Source: Miscanthus floridulus (Eukaryota > Streptophyta > Magnoliopsida > Poales > Poaceae). From it: a DNA stretch of 64,000 bases. Numbering within the stretch: position 1 is the stretch's first letter; each line of letters begins with the position of its first letter. Shown in pieces: positions 34,601-44,789 of the stretch. The translations under genes were made by a program, and so were the position numbers. The notes under the pieces were generated by a model. The model made no database searches and had not been told where the DNA came from. It saw only the letters and a program-made list of their open reading frames with translations. The stretch spans positions 54,746,078 to 54,810,077 of the forward strand of contig NC_089591.1 in the NCBI RefSeq assembly GCF_019320115.1, read 5' to 3'.

Positions 34601-37600
34601 GCATTCTTACAGGACACAAACTTACAATAAAATCCAAACTATTGAGGCGGAGATCCGCGCCAAGCAAGCGCACGAGTAAACCCAACGCGCTCGTCGTCTA
34701 TGTCAAATTTAATTGACTCAAACACATCGCGTGCAACGTTGCGGGGAAAGGCTGAACGCCAATACTCCCAAAGCTCTCCGCTCACATAAATACCGTCATT
34801 GTAGAGAGTCAAAGGCGCAACATCTTGCGTAGGCTCTCAATTCAGAACCTGCGCAAGATTAAAATTTTCCACAAAATCATTCAGAACAAAAGAAACTTTA
34901 TTTACAAGAGTCCAACTGGACTACAATATACAAGTTAAAATAGCTAAGTCCTACAAAGAGCCTAGACCTTCGGTGTCTCAGCCACAGTAGAAGTCCCTAG
35001 AATGGAGCCCACATCAACTGTGGGCGGGGACGACGCCCGCGGCCTACGACCATCACCACCACCGATCGTAGCGCCCATGGGAGCGCCAGCGGTGGCGGAG
35101 GCATCGCCCGCGGTCGATGAGTGCGGAAATGGTGGAGGCCTGCCCGCAAGACTCTTCTGCGCATCATGTAGCACAGGCTAAAATATCAGGGACACAGGCA
35201 ATGAAAGCCTTTGTAGCTTCGCAAAAAGCAAGGAGCGAAAAATAGCGGCTACAAAGACTAGAAATACCTTCGCCCTCTTTTCCTCCGCCAATTTCTGGGC
35301 AGCAGGCCTCCCAAATGGAGCCCAAAAGTACCCAATGAAATTTCTCAAGGTTTTTCGCAAACCAAGAGAAGTCTCACCAAGCTCCTCCGGACCCGACAGT
35401 GCTCCCTCCGAAATACTTTCGGTATGCGTACACCCGCCACGCACCAAAAGCTTGGCGTAATTCGCTACTCCTGCCAGCGCCCCATAGTCCGTGCAGCCAT
35501 TGATCAGACCGGGGAGCTTCGCAAGGTGATGCTTTAGCCAGGAGGCGAGGGCATACACGCTGTCTTCCTCCGGAGGAGCGGAGGTTTCGCCTCTGAACTC
35601 GACGACGATGGCCCGGTAATGGCCAACGGTTGCAGCAAGGACCCCCTTGACCGAGTCCAAACACCTCGTCGTCAAAGATAGCTACTCCCCCACCACAGCT
35701 GCAGATTCCTTCTTAGAGGCTAGCTCTCGCCGGAGACCCTTGGCCAACTCCTTCGCCCTGCGGGCCCACTCGGCGGACAAAGCTTCTGCATCCCGGGCCT
35801 TGGCGAGATCGGCCCTCAAAGCCTCCTTTTCTTGTTCCTTCTCCGCTAGAGAAAGGCAGAGAGCTGCAAGGGAGTTGGCCAAACCCCCCTTTTCACCTTC
35901 CAGGCGCTCGTTCTCCACCTTGAGCGCTTCAATCGAAGTATCTCGGTCAGAAACCTCGCGAGTGCAGCGCTCTTCCATAACAATGGCCATGTGATACCCC
36001 TGCGATCAGAAAGAAGAAGACCAAGGCGATCAGCCATAGAAACAAAAACAAGTCTAAAGGCGAACATACACCAAAAAAGGCAAACCACCGAAGACGCACC
36101 AAGCACTGGTGTTCTAGATGAACACAGAGAAGTTGGAAGGAATCCATTCCCTCAGATGCTGTTTGAAGCGATCTGTTCAAAGAAGAACAAACAAACACAA
36201 AACCATAAGGTGAGAAAAGCAAATCTCATAATACATACACCAACTGCCAGAGACCACCTCTGACGTCTCCAAGAACCCCAAGATAGCACTCTTCCCAACA
36301 TGAGATAGAAGTGTCGGAGGAGCCTGCGTAGCAAAAAAAACAACAACAACAACTCAGGTCAGAGGGCCGATCAGAAATAGGCAATAACAATAGGCCAAAA
36401 GACGAGTAAGATAAAAACACTCTATACTCACTCGGACCCGACGCCATCAGCCTCGGCTGCCCCAGACCAAACCTGACGCTGGCAGCGGCTGCTCGCTCCT
36501 CTGGGGTGAGGAGTCCAGCCATGACATCACCTACAAAGCAACAAGTACACGGTATTAGCACTTGGTAGAATACATAAACAAATAAACCGGGCAAAGACAA
36601 TAAACATAAAAATGTGCGCTAAACAAACTTACTCATAAAAAGCCCAGGCTGGGCCGCCTGCCGAGCCCCTTGGGCAGAAGTCTCCACCATATCATGCGGC
36701 GAAGGCCCAAAGGGTTGGCTCTCCTCAGCCAGTGGCCTGGCGGGCGGAGGGCTCGAAGAAGACTGAGTCGCCAGGGCCTGCTCAGCAAGCACGACCTCCG
36801 GCTGCCCAACATCGGCCGCTGGCGTGGGCAAAGGGACAACAACGGTGGGAGACGAAGGAGCATGCTGCAAGATGACCTCCGCGCCCTCTTCAAAACTTGA
36901 ATACAGCCCGCCAAAAATGTTGGGCATAGGATCGGCAGCGCTAGCCTCCAGTTGTTCGGCGACCCTCGTAGCACCATGCAAGCTGCGCGCCGGAGCAGCG
37001 CTGGCCTCCGGACGCCTAGCACCGCTCACAGCGCCGCTCACAAAGTGCACCGGGGCTCCAGGAGAGCCATGATCCTCGCCGCTCGCGACCCGCACGTCCA
37101 CTGACGGGATGGAGGAGCTCTGAACGTCTTCACTGTCGGTGGAGGCAACGCCCGCACTACCGGCCGAAGACGCGGCCGGCGCGATCACCAGAGCACCACT
37201 CTTCTTCTTTTTCGCAGGCGCCCGGGCAACAGAGGTGCCCTTCCTCTTCTTGGACTCGGCCTCCGCCGTAACATTCTTTGTGGAGGCCTTCTTCTTCTTC
37301 TTGTCAATCAAAGCCAGGACCTCTGCGGGAACCTCGCGCTCCCGGTAGACAATCCTGAGTTCCTCAAAAACTCAATTGAGCCGCGGCTTGGTGCCTACCA
37401 CGGCTCTCCGAGACGTGTACTCATGCTCAGAAATTCTGCCGACCAACCTGATGGCGGCTTCCTCAACCTCGGAGATGAAGCTGTCCTCCATCACCCCCTC
37501 CCCCAAAGACTGGCCAAAGCGGGGGAACAGCATCCCGGCCTCTAGCCCAAAAACGGGAACTGCCATCGTTTCAAGCCGAAAGGATGAATTGTCTCTTTTC

Positions 37601-40249
37601 AGGGGCCAATAGTCGGAGGCCATAATCTCCTTCACCAGATCGTGGCCCTCGGAGTAGCGACATGCCAACACAAAGGCCTGGTCACAAGCCTCCCTTGCCG
37701 ATGACACCGCCTTCGGCGGTTCCACGCGCGTATGCGGCACCATCACCTCCATTCTTGAGGACAACGGATCCTCCACGACCTCCGCACCATCCTCGGTGGT
37801 GCTACAGACCCCGTAGGTCATCACGTAAAACCACTCCTCAAGCTAGCCGTGGTCCCATTTGCCTTTCTAGCAAAAAGAAATCTCCAGATGGTCTACGCCT
37901 TGGTTCCTCTTTGACATGAAGGTGCAACTACCATACTGGTAGATCACCTCCACCTCCTTGCCCTCCCGCATCTCCTTCTTCTTCTTCGGCTGCTTCTGCA
38001 GCTCGTAGTAAGCGCAGAAGGTGTCCACATTTGGCTCGGTGCCATAAGAAACACACGCCCAACAGAATTTGCTGAGCGTGAGGAAGGCAGTAGGAGTCAG
38101 ATGATGGAGCTAGACATTGAAGGTCTCCAACACCTGGTGGAGGAAGGGGATGTAAGGAAGGCGAAGCCCACAGGTGAAGAAGTCTCAAAACACCACCGCA
38201 TATCCCTCCTCCGGTTCCGGAACAGTCTGGCCAAGCGGAGGGATTTTTACCCTCGAAGAAGGAAAATACGATTCCTTCAACATCTCCACGACCGCCTCTT
38301 CAGTAGTGGAGGAGGGGCCGAAATCTCATGACTTCATCGCCATGTCTCTGGAATCCACAGCGATTAGGTCTTCGACGGACGTGGAGACACTCCCCAAATC
38401 CTCCTCCACTAGCTTTTCAAATTCCAACGCGGATGCGGAGGCAAGCATGCACTCCCCAAAGCGTGCACTCCAGTCGGCGACCCTAATGCTGAGAAGGTGG
38501 TGATAGGGTCTGAAGAAGGCAGGCCGGCGAGTATGGGCGGAGGCAGAAAAGAAAGCCACCGCGGCGGCAGCCTAGGCGGAAGACGCAAGTGGAAAGACGG
38601 AACGCGCGAAGGCAGCTCAGGTGAAAGTGAAGAGAGCAGAGAGCGATTTCTCAGAGGCAAGGAAAGTGAATGAGTAGTGCGGGGGGGGCCACCAACCCCG
38701 CCCTTATATAGGCCGCAGGCGGGTGGTTCGGCTCCCGCCATACAACGGTCATCTCCGGAGAATTTGCCTGCCGCCCAACGGTCATCTCCGAAGAAGTCGC
38801 AAGGTATACAACGAAAAGCAATACGACGTAAATGGCCACAGAGTAGGACAACGACTAGTTTTGCAGCCTAACGGCTACTATAATAAGACCAGCGGCCACG
38901 CCAGAGCGGGCTAGGGGGGAACCTATGGGGATCGGTCGAAGATGTGACTACGTGTAGTCTCCGCCCCCGCGAACGTCCTTGCTTAGGGCGTTTTGAGCTC
39001 ACGACACGCTCGGGCAGACCGTGGTCTCAAAAGGGGGGAACTATTGTAACACGGCCTCCAAGAGTGGCGGAGACCTATGTGGCCAGCAGTTTGTAGAGAC
39101 GTCTCTGACCAACTACCTAAGCAAAGGCCCAGCTACCATGCCTCCAGACCCAGAAAGATGACGGTTTCTTAGACTGCTTGCAGGATGCTACCGGTGACCT
39201 AGGCGTAGCCTCCACCCGGTTAGCTCATAGGCATCTCCAGGCGGAGGGGGCGAAAGCTGCCCCACTGCAAGGCTAATCAAGTGCCAATGTTACCTACGTG
39301 TGTGTGCAGGTAACCAAAGGAAGGCGCTCATGGATGGCACGGGCGCGCCGGTTCGGCCTCCGCTCGTAGGGGTAGAGACCCAAGCAGGAGGACGGCAATA
39401 CTAGGCGTCGAGGGTCTACGGCCTCGGCGTCCCAGGGGCGGAGACCGATGGTGGAGGCCTAAAGGCCCTTCGCCGAATCCTGAGGCCTAATGGGGCAGAG
39501 ACCGACGGCGGAGGCCCAAAGGCCCATCGCTGAATCCTGAGGCCTGATGGGCCGGCTGATCATGCAGGCCCAGTACCTAAGGGCAGCATGACAAGATTTC
39601 CCCCGAGAGGAAAGGCGAGTAGTGGAATATTCCGAGAGAGTACTGTAGCAGTTGAAGGGTACTATTGTAAACTCTATAAAAGTGGTAGTTGAGCCCTATA
39701 AATAGGGAACACTTGTAATAGTACGGGGGTTGGAAGAGGAATGAATGAAACCCTAGTTTTATGTGCCATTTCCCTACACGCCCACTTGTCGTGTCTGTTT
39801 CCTGAGCCTCCGCCTGAGGGCAGTGCTTGGCGGGCAGAGGCCTCTACCTCCTCCATACTATCTGAGACCACAAGTCTCAACACTTTGCTTTAATCGCTAT
39901 ATTTCAACATTGTAGCCAAAACAGAAATAGTTTTGTTTGATAGCAACAATAATAGTGATTATTCAAAAACATTAGCTTCAACATTCGACTAAACATAGAT
40001 TTTTAACAGGGAGTTAGCTTGAGAAGTAAACTACCAGGACCACACAAGGGCCAAATACAAATATAGCAGTGGTTCGTTTGATACACGCATCAGAGATGAA
40101 GTTCATCAGAGCAGCAGATATCATCATGGTGCCACCTAGGTAGCTTATCACTGTTGATGAGGTCACAATATCCAGATGCAACATGCCATGCAAATAGCCC
40201 ACCATACTGAAGTTTGAGCTATTAGAGCAGCTTCTTAGCATGAACAAAA
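22667..40249 (-). CDS. NPF (NRT1/PTR family) proton-coupled transporter, 5' exon not found
   Basis: Four exons with GT-AG sites and compatible phases: 40249-40035, 26201-25761, 23764-23670, 23453-22667. They encode about 512 residues of a major-facilitator NPF protein, a plasma- or vacuolar-membrane importer of nitrate, peptides or hormones; the substrate cannot be read from sequence. Exon 2 carries the family-like ISYLGGTMM and SDACIKRTTAIFVFG blocks, exon 3 the GEGCMRACIPSLGGDQFSN block, and the last exon transmembrane helices 7-12 ending WARRYARKL. The N-terminal exon (helix 1 and the ExxER region) was not found. The central loop is much shorter than usual for the family (about 40 residues), so an exon may be lost. 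One intron carries a 13.5-kb gypsy element. It may be a functional gene with a giant intron or a recent pseudogene. Confidence 0.8.
24167..24507 (+). mobile_element. Truncated LINE-like insertion in an NPF intron
   Basis: About 340 bp ending in an A-rich tail (AAAAAAAAG at 24500-24508), flanked by the 12-bp direct repeat GAAAAAACTAAC (24155-24166 and 24508-24519). A tail plus a long A-rich duplication is the signature of target-primed reverse transcription. The body contains a weak coding relic and is 5'-truncated, as most plant LINE copies are. Confidence 0.55.
24523..25686. mobile_element. GC-rich insertion in an NPF intron, class uncertain
   Basis: A segment of about 1.16 kb with GC-rich ends (24600-24870 and 25170-25680) and an A-rich centre full of AAACA and GCAACAT words (24880-25165). 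It is bounded by direct copies of AAAAAACTAACACA (24509-24522 and 25687-25700). Composition differs sharply from the AT-rich intron around it. Clear inverted ends were not found. It could be a non-autonomous DNA transposon or a retroposed piece. A similar mix of GC-rich and GCAACAT-rich sequence is seen at 45374-45850. Confidence 0.45.
26406..27245 (+). repeat. 5' LTR of the Tat element
   Basis: 840 bp, TGTTG ... CAACA. TATA box CTATAAATA at about 27060-27068 and transcription start expected some 30 bp later. GC-rich with repeated GGCGGAGAC and GGAGGCC words. Confidence 0.93.
27247..27262 (+). other. Primer-binding site of the Tat element
   Basis: TGGCGCCCACCATGGT starts one base after the left LTR. 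TGGCGCC-type sites are usual in plant gypsy elements. The matching tRNA was not determined. Confidence 0.65.
27283..29250 (+). pseudogene. Tat gag (decayed)
   Basis: ATG at 27283, 37 bp after the LTR. The frame reads through a Gln-rich coiled-coil-like stretch (27480-27640) and a retrotransposon-gag core (LPKFNEKIDP, SYEAAIASAGGDDAVLAKSF, ALAWYSML, about 27850-28230). A basic, Gln-rich tail follows with a zinc-knuckle-like CVFHGESVGHITKDC at 28583-28627. The frame is closed at least seven times, mostly by TAG (for example 27406, 27647, 27884, 28099, 28843, 29248). The number and type of stops mark it as long inactive. Confidence 0.82.
29278..32998 (+). pseudogene. Tat Pol: protease, RT, RNase H, archaeal-type RNase H, integrase
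   Basis: Protease active site IDTGSSTDI at about 29326-29352. Reverse transcriptase: VLVPKKNGKMRMCIDF (30118), FSGYHQI, YVDDIVVMS (30451), LGYIIS. First RNase H around 30880-31090 (LYVAASDHAVSAVL ... VYFISEAL). Second, archaeal-type RNase H around 31300-31560 (FTDGA, TNNIAEYDALI, KTNSQVVTGQV). Integrase with zinc-finger end CKACQTF (32080), Asp in MDLVGPLP and TVDNGKQF, Glu in ESNGAVERAN (32451). The frame ends at 32998. TAG stops at 29935, 30292, 30820, 31183, 31321 and others break it. Enzymes are not expected to be made whole. Confidence 0.88.
32999..34961. other. Tat region between pol and antisense gene
   Basis: Apart from the 67-bp tandem repeat no feature is recognised. Short open frames here have no family match I can name. 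Confidence 0.6.
33333..33630. repeat. 67-bp tandem repeat, about 4.4 copies
   Basis: Units start GGCCAAA at 33333, 33400, 33467, 33534 and 33601, an exact 67-bp period. Each contains CCTTGACAAAGACCTG and TTCAGGCATCAAGGCA. Copies differ at a few sites. It lies in the region between pol and the antisense gene, the place where Tat elements are known to carry tandem repeats. Confidence 0.92.
34962..38559 (-). pseudogene. Antisense ORF of the Tat element (Transposase_28-like protein)
   Basis: On the minus strand a frame starts at 38559 and can be followed without frame change to about 37372. It passes through stops at 38326, about 38185, 38113, 37870 and 37851. It encodes LRLPYIPFLHQVLETF and HHLTPTAFLTLSKFCW, typical of the 'putative gypsy type transposon' family (Pfam Transposase_28). 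Later pieces are a Lys-rich and Pro/Ala-rich linker (37311-36619), a coiled coil (35990-35682, IEALKVENERLEGEKGGL) and a C-terminal part 35675-34962. Some gaps may be introns. Similar antisense genes are known in Grande and other Tat elements; their role is unknown. Confidence 0.7.
38703..38711 (-). promoter_or_regulatory. TATA box of the antisense gene
   Basis: The minus strand reads CCTATATAAGGGCGGGG, a strong TATA box, about 145 bp upstream of the antisense start at 38559. It lies outside both LTRs, so the antisense gene appears to have its own internal promoter. Confidence 0.6.
39029..39041 (+). other. Polypurine tract of the Tat element
   Basis: AAAAGGGGGGAAC directly precedes the right LTR, the place where plus-strand DNA synthesis is primed. 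Confidence 0.8.
39042..39882 (+). repeat. 3' LTR of the Tat element
   Basis: 841 bp, colinear with the left LTR with scattered, mostly transition, differences. The first dinucleotide is TA instead of TG. It is preceded by the polypurine tract and followed by the target duplication CTTTG. Confidence 0.93.
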
Positions 40250-40461
40250 CTACAAACAGACATAAGAGTCAGCTGAAATTGTTTGTTTGTACCTGGCTCA
40301 AAAGTGCATGTAAGTCCAACCAACATCTGCACAAATGTATTGTCTGGCTAGGCTAAACAACCAATTTTTGAGAGAAAAAAGAACAAGGTAGACAAATGAC
40401 CAATCTAGAGCAAATGGAAATCCTTCATTGCCTGGGGTTTTGCGAACACAAGGTTGATATG

Positions 40462-42311
40462 TGCCCTTATAGTTCATTTTGTGATGAGTGATTGTCAACG
40501 TGATCCACGACCTAGGTTGAGTTTGAGAGCTAACCATGGAGTGGGTTGGGTTATGCGACATGTCTCTTGGTTTGTGGTGTGCAGGTGTGGAGCTCAAAGA
40601 CGGTGGTCGACGGCGAGGTGAAGGTCAAGTAGGGACGTGCCATGCCGATGGACCAGGAGTGGTGAAGGACGGACGTGAGGCTTGGACTGAGGGACCAGGA
40701 GGCCGGGTGACCAGCCGCGGTGGCTGACATCTGGGACATCGACAAGCGCAAGTGTACATGGGAATGATCGTATTGACCGAGTCAAGACGACGGATGTGCG
40801 AGTTGAGCGGGGCTTAGGAGGACTTGGCAGACGGCCGGTCGAGGACGGTGGTGACACATGTCGAGTGGCAGGGGACACGTATGGAGTACACTACTCATGG
40901 ACGGTTCAGTGGTTTGGGCCTTAAAACCATCGGTGGCTAGTTTCACGGGTTTAGGCCTCAAAACCCGGGCGGAGGTTCCGAGGAGGAACGGACAGCACGT
41001 GGCGGCATCGAGAAGTTCGCATCGAGGCAAAGCTATCTCATGAAGGGCGCGATTGTCGTCGGATGAAGATTACCTCGGGTTGGACTATAGTGCCCTCAGG
41101 TTAAGTGGTTCAACTCAAAAATATCTAAGGGCAAAACTGGGATTGTGTAATAGCCCTATTAAATAGGATGAAAGAGCTCTCATCTCCCTCAGGTCTTTTA
41201 TTTTGCTTCATCCTTCTTTAGGTTTTCCCCTCTCCTTAAGTTTTCTTGTGAGAGAGGCCCACAAATTGGATAATTTGTGTAAAAACCAAAGATTGCAGCG
41301 GGAATTGAGGCCCTAACCTCCTCGTGTCCTCAGGGATTCGATTTGTGAGTTGTTCTTGTGAATCGTGTTTGTGTTCTTCGCATTCTTCCTTTCACTCATC
41401 TCTTGTGTGGTTCGATTCGTTGTTTTGAGACCGTTTTGATTCATTACTTTTGCACTGAGATGAACCTGGACGTGAGTTGAGCCTTTCAACTGAGTTCATA
41501 GATCGGGGCGAATCAAGCTCTAGGGTTGGAAAACCGGTGTTTTTCGTGTTCATCCAATTTTCCGTTGATTGGCTTCAAATTGGGCGATGATCTCCTATAG
41601 AGGTAGCTCACCTATTGCCTTCTGACCATGTGGTTAAATTTTGGTGGCAATTGGTTTTGATTTTCTTGCAAATCGTGATTTTCCTTGCTCCGGGTGTTTT
41701 TCGGGCGACTCTGTTCGTGTTAATTTTGCGACTTGCGGACAGTCCGCCCCTGACCCCCAGATAGTCCATCGTTACTGTTCTAAACGTCGGATAGTTTGGG
41801 CCTACCTGTGGATAGTCCGGGGCTGCTGCTGAAGCGTGTCCAGAACTGTTTCAGCAAGTTCGTTTTCTGGTGTTTGACTTGCGAATAGTCCAAAATTCAA
41901 CCGTGGACAGTCCGCCGTTCTTCTTTCTACCTAGGTCAGAACTGTTTCTCATTGTTCAGTTTTTGGGAGTTGAACACCGGACAGTCTGGCCCTCAACCCC
42001 GGACAGTCTGGGACCTGACCTGCGGATAGTCCGGGCTCCCTACGGCAGACAGTCCGGGCCTGTGCAGATTGTGTTGTTTTCTCTCGTTCTTTCGAGCACT
42101 TGTTTTCGTCTGTTCTCGGTTGATCCGCTGTACCTCTTGGTCATCGCCAAAGGTACCCAGCCACCAGTTGACTTGTGATCATACCGTTCTCTAGTGCCTT
42201 TGCTCTTGGGTCATGATTTTGGGACATCGGCTTAAAGTATCGAAAGAAATTTGAGGCTCCCATTCACCCCCCCCCCCCCTCTGGTCGCCGTTTTCGGTCT
42301 TTCGGGTTTCA
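40462..42311 (+). mobile_element. Solo LTR, + orientation, Sirevirus-like
   Basis: A promoter-like block TAGCCCTATTAAATAGG (about 41150), long GC-rich U3 sequence and the end CCCATTCACC(C-run)TCTGG ... GGTTTCA (42250-42311). That end is the reverse-complement counterpart of the TGAAAGG..AGAGGGGGGTGAATAG end of the Sirevirus LTRs at 5696, 10343 and 18767. No gag or pol follows, so it is a solo LTR of a different family. The 3' end is clear, the 5' end is a guess (40462-40525), and a clean target duplication was not found. It lies between the second NPF exon and a LINE relic. Confidence 0.6.
41735..42060. repeat. Cluster of GGACAGTCCG-like palindromic words
   Basis: About ten copies of a 10-bp near-palindrome (GCGGACAGTCCG, GTGGATAGTCCG, CCGGACAGTCTG and similar) spaced 20-45 bp apart within the solo LTR. 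Confidence 0.75.
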
Positions 42312-42399
42312 TTGAGATGGACAAATTGGATCTCCATTCTCCTCTTGACAGCTAACACCAAAATCTCCATTCATGGAACCCAAGGGTGTAGGATTTGCT

Positions 42400-43310
42400 A
42401 TGGATGAGGTTTGAAACAAGGAGCCCTCTATCCTCCATTCTCTTTCCGCTGGTCATGGAATGTTTGAATGCCATGATCAGTAAATTTGATAACTAATTGC
42501 TACTCCAACCCTTGGGACCTAAAGCCATAAAACATTGTCATCCTTGTATGCAGATGATTTGGTTGTATTTCTTTACCCTATGGTCGATGACCCCCGAATG
42601 CTATGAAGGGCACCATAGATTTTTTAGGGTGCCTCCGGTATCTTGTGCAACCTTAACAAATATAGATTACCACCGATTTGTTGTGATTGGCACATCACCC
42701 TAGTGCAAGAGATCATTATTCCATGCGATTTAGTAAAGTTTCCTCGCAGGAGCTTAAGGGTTCCCTTATCAACAGGAAAGCTTCCACACTCTGCCTTCCA
42801 GCCCCTCATCAACTCAACAAGCTTAATCACCATTGCCAGCTTGAAAAAACCAAGTTACATACTTGTGAAGGTCGCTTGGTCCTAACAAAAACAATGCTCT
42901 CCGCCATACCGGTATACACGACAATGGTGATTAAGCTTCCCCTTGAGTAATTCGCACAATTGATAAGCTGAGACGTACCTTCCTTTGGAGGGGCATTGGT
43001 CATAAGTGGCGTCCGTTGCTTGTAGTCATGGAGTATGGTGATCTTGCCCACGGCCTTAGGTGGGCTTGGCTCCATGACTTTTAAAGCTAATGGGGTAAGT
43101 ACTCAAGTTGAGATGGTTCTTGCTGCATCGGAAAGATAATACAGGAATATGGGTTGACTTTAATTTGGCCACCAACAAGATGACAAAGACACGAAAGCAT
43201 TCTTTGAGGTCACCTCCTCAGTTGTAGTCACTAGTGAGGAATCTACCCTTTGTAAGGACAAATGGCTTAGGGTCATATTTGGAAGAGCTAGCACTAAATC
43301 TTTACCTTAC
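42400..43310 (+). pseudogene. LINE (L1-type) reverse transcriptase relic
   Basis: Fragments in shifting + frames give the plant L1 pattern: LFPLVMECLNAMISKF (42441), the catalytic YADDLVVFL (42550), VPLSTGKLPHSAFQPLI (42760), LSAIPVYT (about 42900) and KLRRTFLWRG (about 42968). Order and spacing match ORF2 of grass LINEs. Several frame changes and stops (42484, 42601) make it non-coding. No poly(A) tail was identified. Confidence 0.7.
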
Positions 43311-43349
43311 CATCCCTCCCCAGACATGAAACTCACGGTCGGTAGCAGA

Positions 43350-43456
43350 GGCTTTTCTAGATATATTACTTTTACTATACATCAAGACATAGTGTATATC
43401 AAAAGCTATAAATCTAGAAAAGACAAAATATCTTATAATTTAGAATGTAGGGAGTA
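43350..43456. mobile_element. Partial Stowaway-like MITE
   Basis: GGCTTTTCTAGATATATTAC and TAAATCTAGAAAAGACAAAA face each other as inverted arms around an AT-rich loop. The right end TTATAATTTAGAATGTAGGGAG is the CTCCCT..AAATTATAA end common to grass Tc1/mariner-type MITEs. The left terminus is missing. Confidence 0.6.
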
Positions 43457-44280
43457 GAAAATAGTGTCGACATTTGTATCTTAAAATAGATCGGTGATAT
43501 AAATATATTCCATGGTTAATTTAGTGCATCATAAATATTAGCATTTTTTGTATATATTTGGTTAATTTGAAATTGTTGGATTTCTCCGGTCGTGAGATTG
43601 AGATTGGGGGTTGGGGGTGGATGGAATGGACTTTTTTTTTATACTTGATCACATGATTTCTTGATCGCTTACACTAGAATAAATTAGCCTGCGACAAATT
43701 GATCGTGCAGTACTTTTGCATGGAACAGGAATGAAGCAGTTCAAGAAACAGACCAACCACTGGAGTCCTGATGAAGCATCAGTTCAAGAAAGGTTGCCAC
43801 AGCTTACCGTAGAGGAAGAGCGTTGCCCTGATGCCTCCGTGCCTCCTCTCGTCCACCGCATTCCCTCTCCAGTCCACATATACTTCTTCACCTTCCATGC
43901 AGCAGCTAGATCAGTTCTGTTCTGTGGAGGCAATGCTCTATCACGCCGAGGGTGCACAGAGAGCAGAAGCTCCTCCAAAAACTCCAGACCCTATAGGGCC
44001 GCCTCAGAAGTGTGTCTCTCTCTATATATATACACACACATGAGCGGTGTTATTGGAGGCCTATATATTAATTAAATAAGGCTTCTCTCGAAATTGCTCT
44101 AGTTTCTTTCTAAAAAAATATTGTGCACGAATTAAGGGAGGCGCTTGAGCTGGCTCCTGATCACGTATACGTGGTCAACTGGTCACCATGTGCCCTTGAG
44201 TCCTGGACGCCGCGCATCGAACCTCAAGATGGCTTGCCACCTTGCCTCGTGTACGTGCTTTGATTTGGAGATGTCATATC

Positions 44281-44414
44281 TATTCGGTTGGCTGGTTCAT
44301 ATCGTTGCTGGTTCATGAAAAAGTACTGCTGGCTGGTTTGTGTAAGAGAAAAATACTGTTCCAGCTAGAAATTTATGATCGTTTACGACAAGCCACAACC
44401 AAACGAACAGGCTG
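44281..44414. mobile_element. MITE, GTTCG(G/T)TTGGC family, copy 1
   Basis: Starts TTCGGTTGGCTGGTTCATAT and ends GCCACAACCAAACGAACAGG, imperfect inverted ends. It shares its body with 59333-59465 (inverse orientation) and its end type with 55068-55196. hAT-like by terminal sequence, but a target duplication was not clear. Confidence 0.6.
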
Positions 44415-44573
44415 CCAAGTCCAACCGTGGTTGTGGCTGGCTCACCGATCTCATTACCACTAACTTTTCAAGTAATAAACTTGTACAATCTCCATGTGAC
44501 TGGTTGTGCGCGGTTGGGTTAGTATCTCAGCTCCTTGCTCTTTTTAATAAGAGCTAATATTTGGTACCCCGCG

Positions 44574-44785
44574 GTTCCAAATTATAATTCGTTTGATTTT
44601 TTCGACTTCAAGTTTGACCACTCGTCTTATTCAAATGATTTGTGCAAACATAGTCAAATTTAAGTCATTCTTGAAGAATTTTTGTTAATAAAGTAAGCCA
44701 CAACAAAAGAAGTGATATTTTACACAAAATTTTGAATAAAACGAGAAGTCAAACTTGGGGTCAATCGAACTATAATTTAGAACGA
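44574..44785. mobile_element. Stowaway-like MITE
   Basis: Inverted ends GTTCCAAATTATAATTCGTT and (reverse complement of the right end) GTTCTAAATTATAGTTCGAT, with AAGTTTGAC near both ends. About 212 bp, AT-rich, non-coding. Confidence 0.7.
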
Positions 44786-44789
44786 ATTT

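Larger units (their letters stand above)
26406..39882 (+). mobile_element. Full-length Ty3/gypsy element, Tat lineage
   Basis: A 13.5-kb element with LTRs 26406-27245 and 39042-39882, inverted ends TGTTG/CAACA (the right copy starts TATTG), target duplication CTTTG (26401-26405 and 39883-39887), primer-binding site at 27247 and polypurine tract AAAAGGGGGG before the right LTR. gag-pol is on +. Three features place it in the plant Tat lineage: a second, archaeal-type RNase H domain after the reverse transcriptase, a long region between integrase and the 3' LTR, and an antisense gene there. It sits in an intron of the NPF gene, in the opposite orientation to that gene. Confidence 0.93.

Noticed and set aside
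44020..44042. TATATATATACACACACA microsatellite as a promoter
   Set aside because: Simple dinucleotide repeat with no gene next to it.
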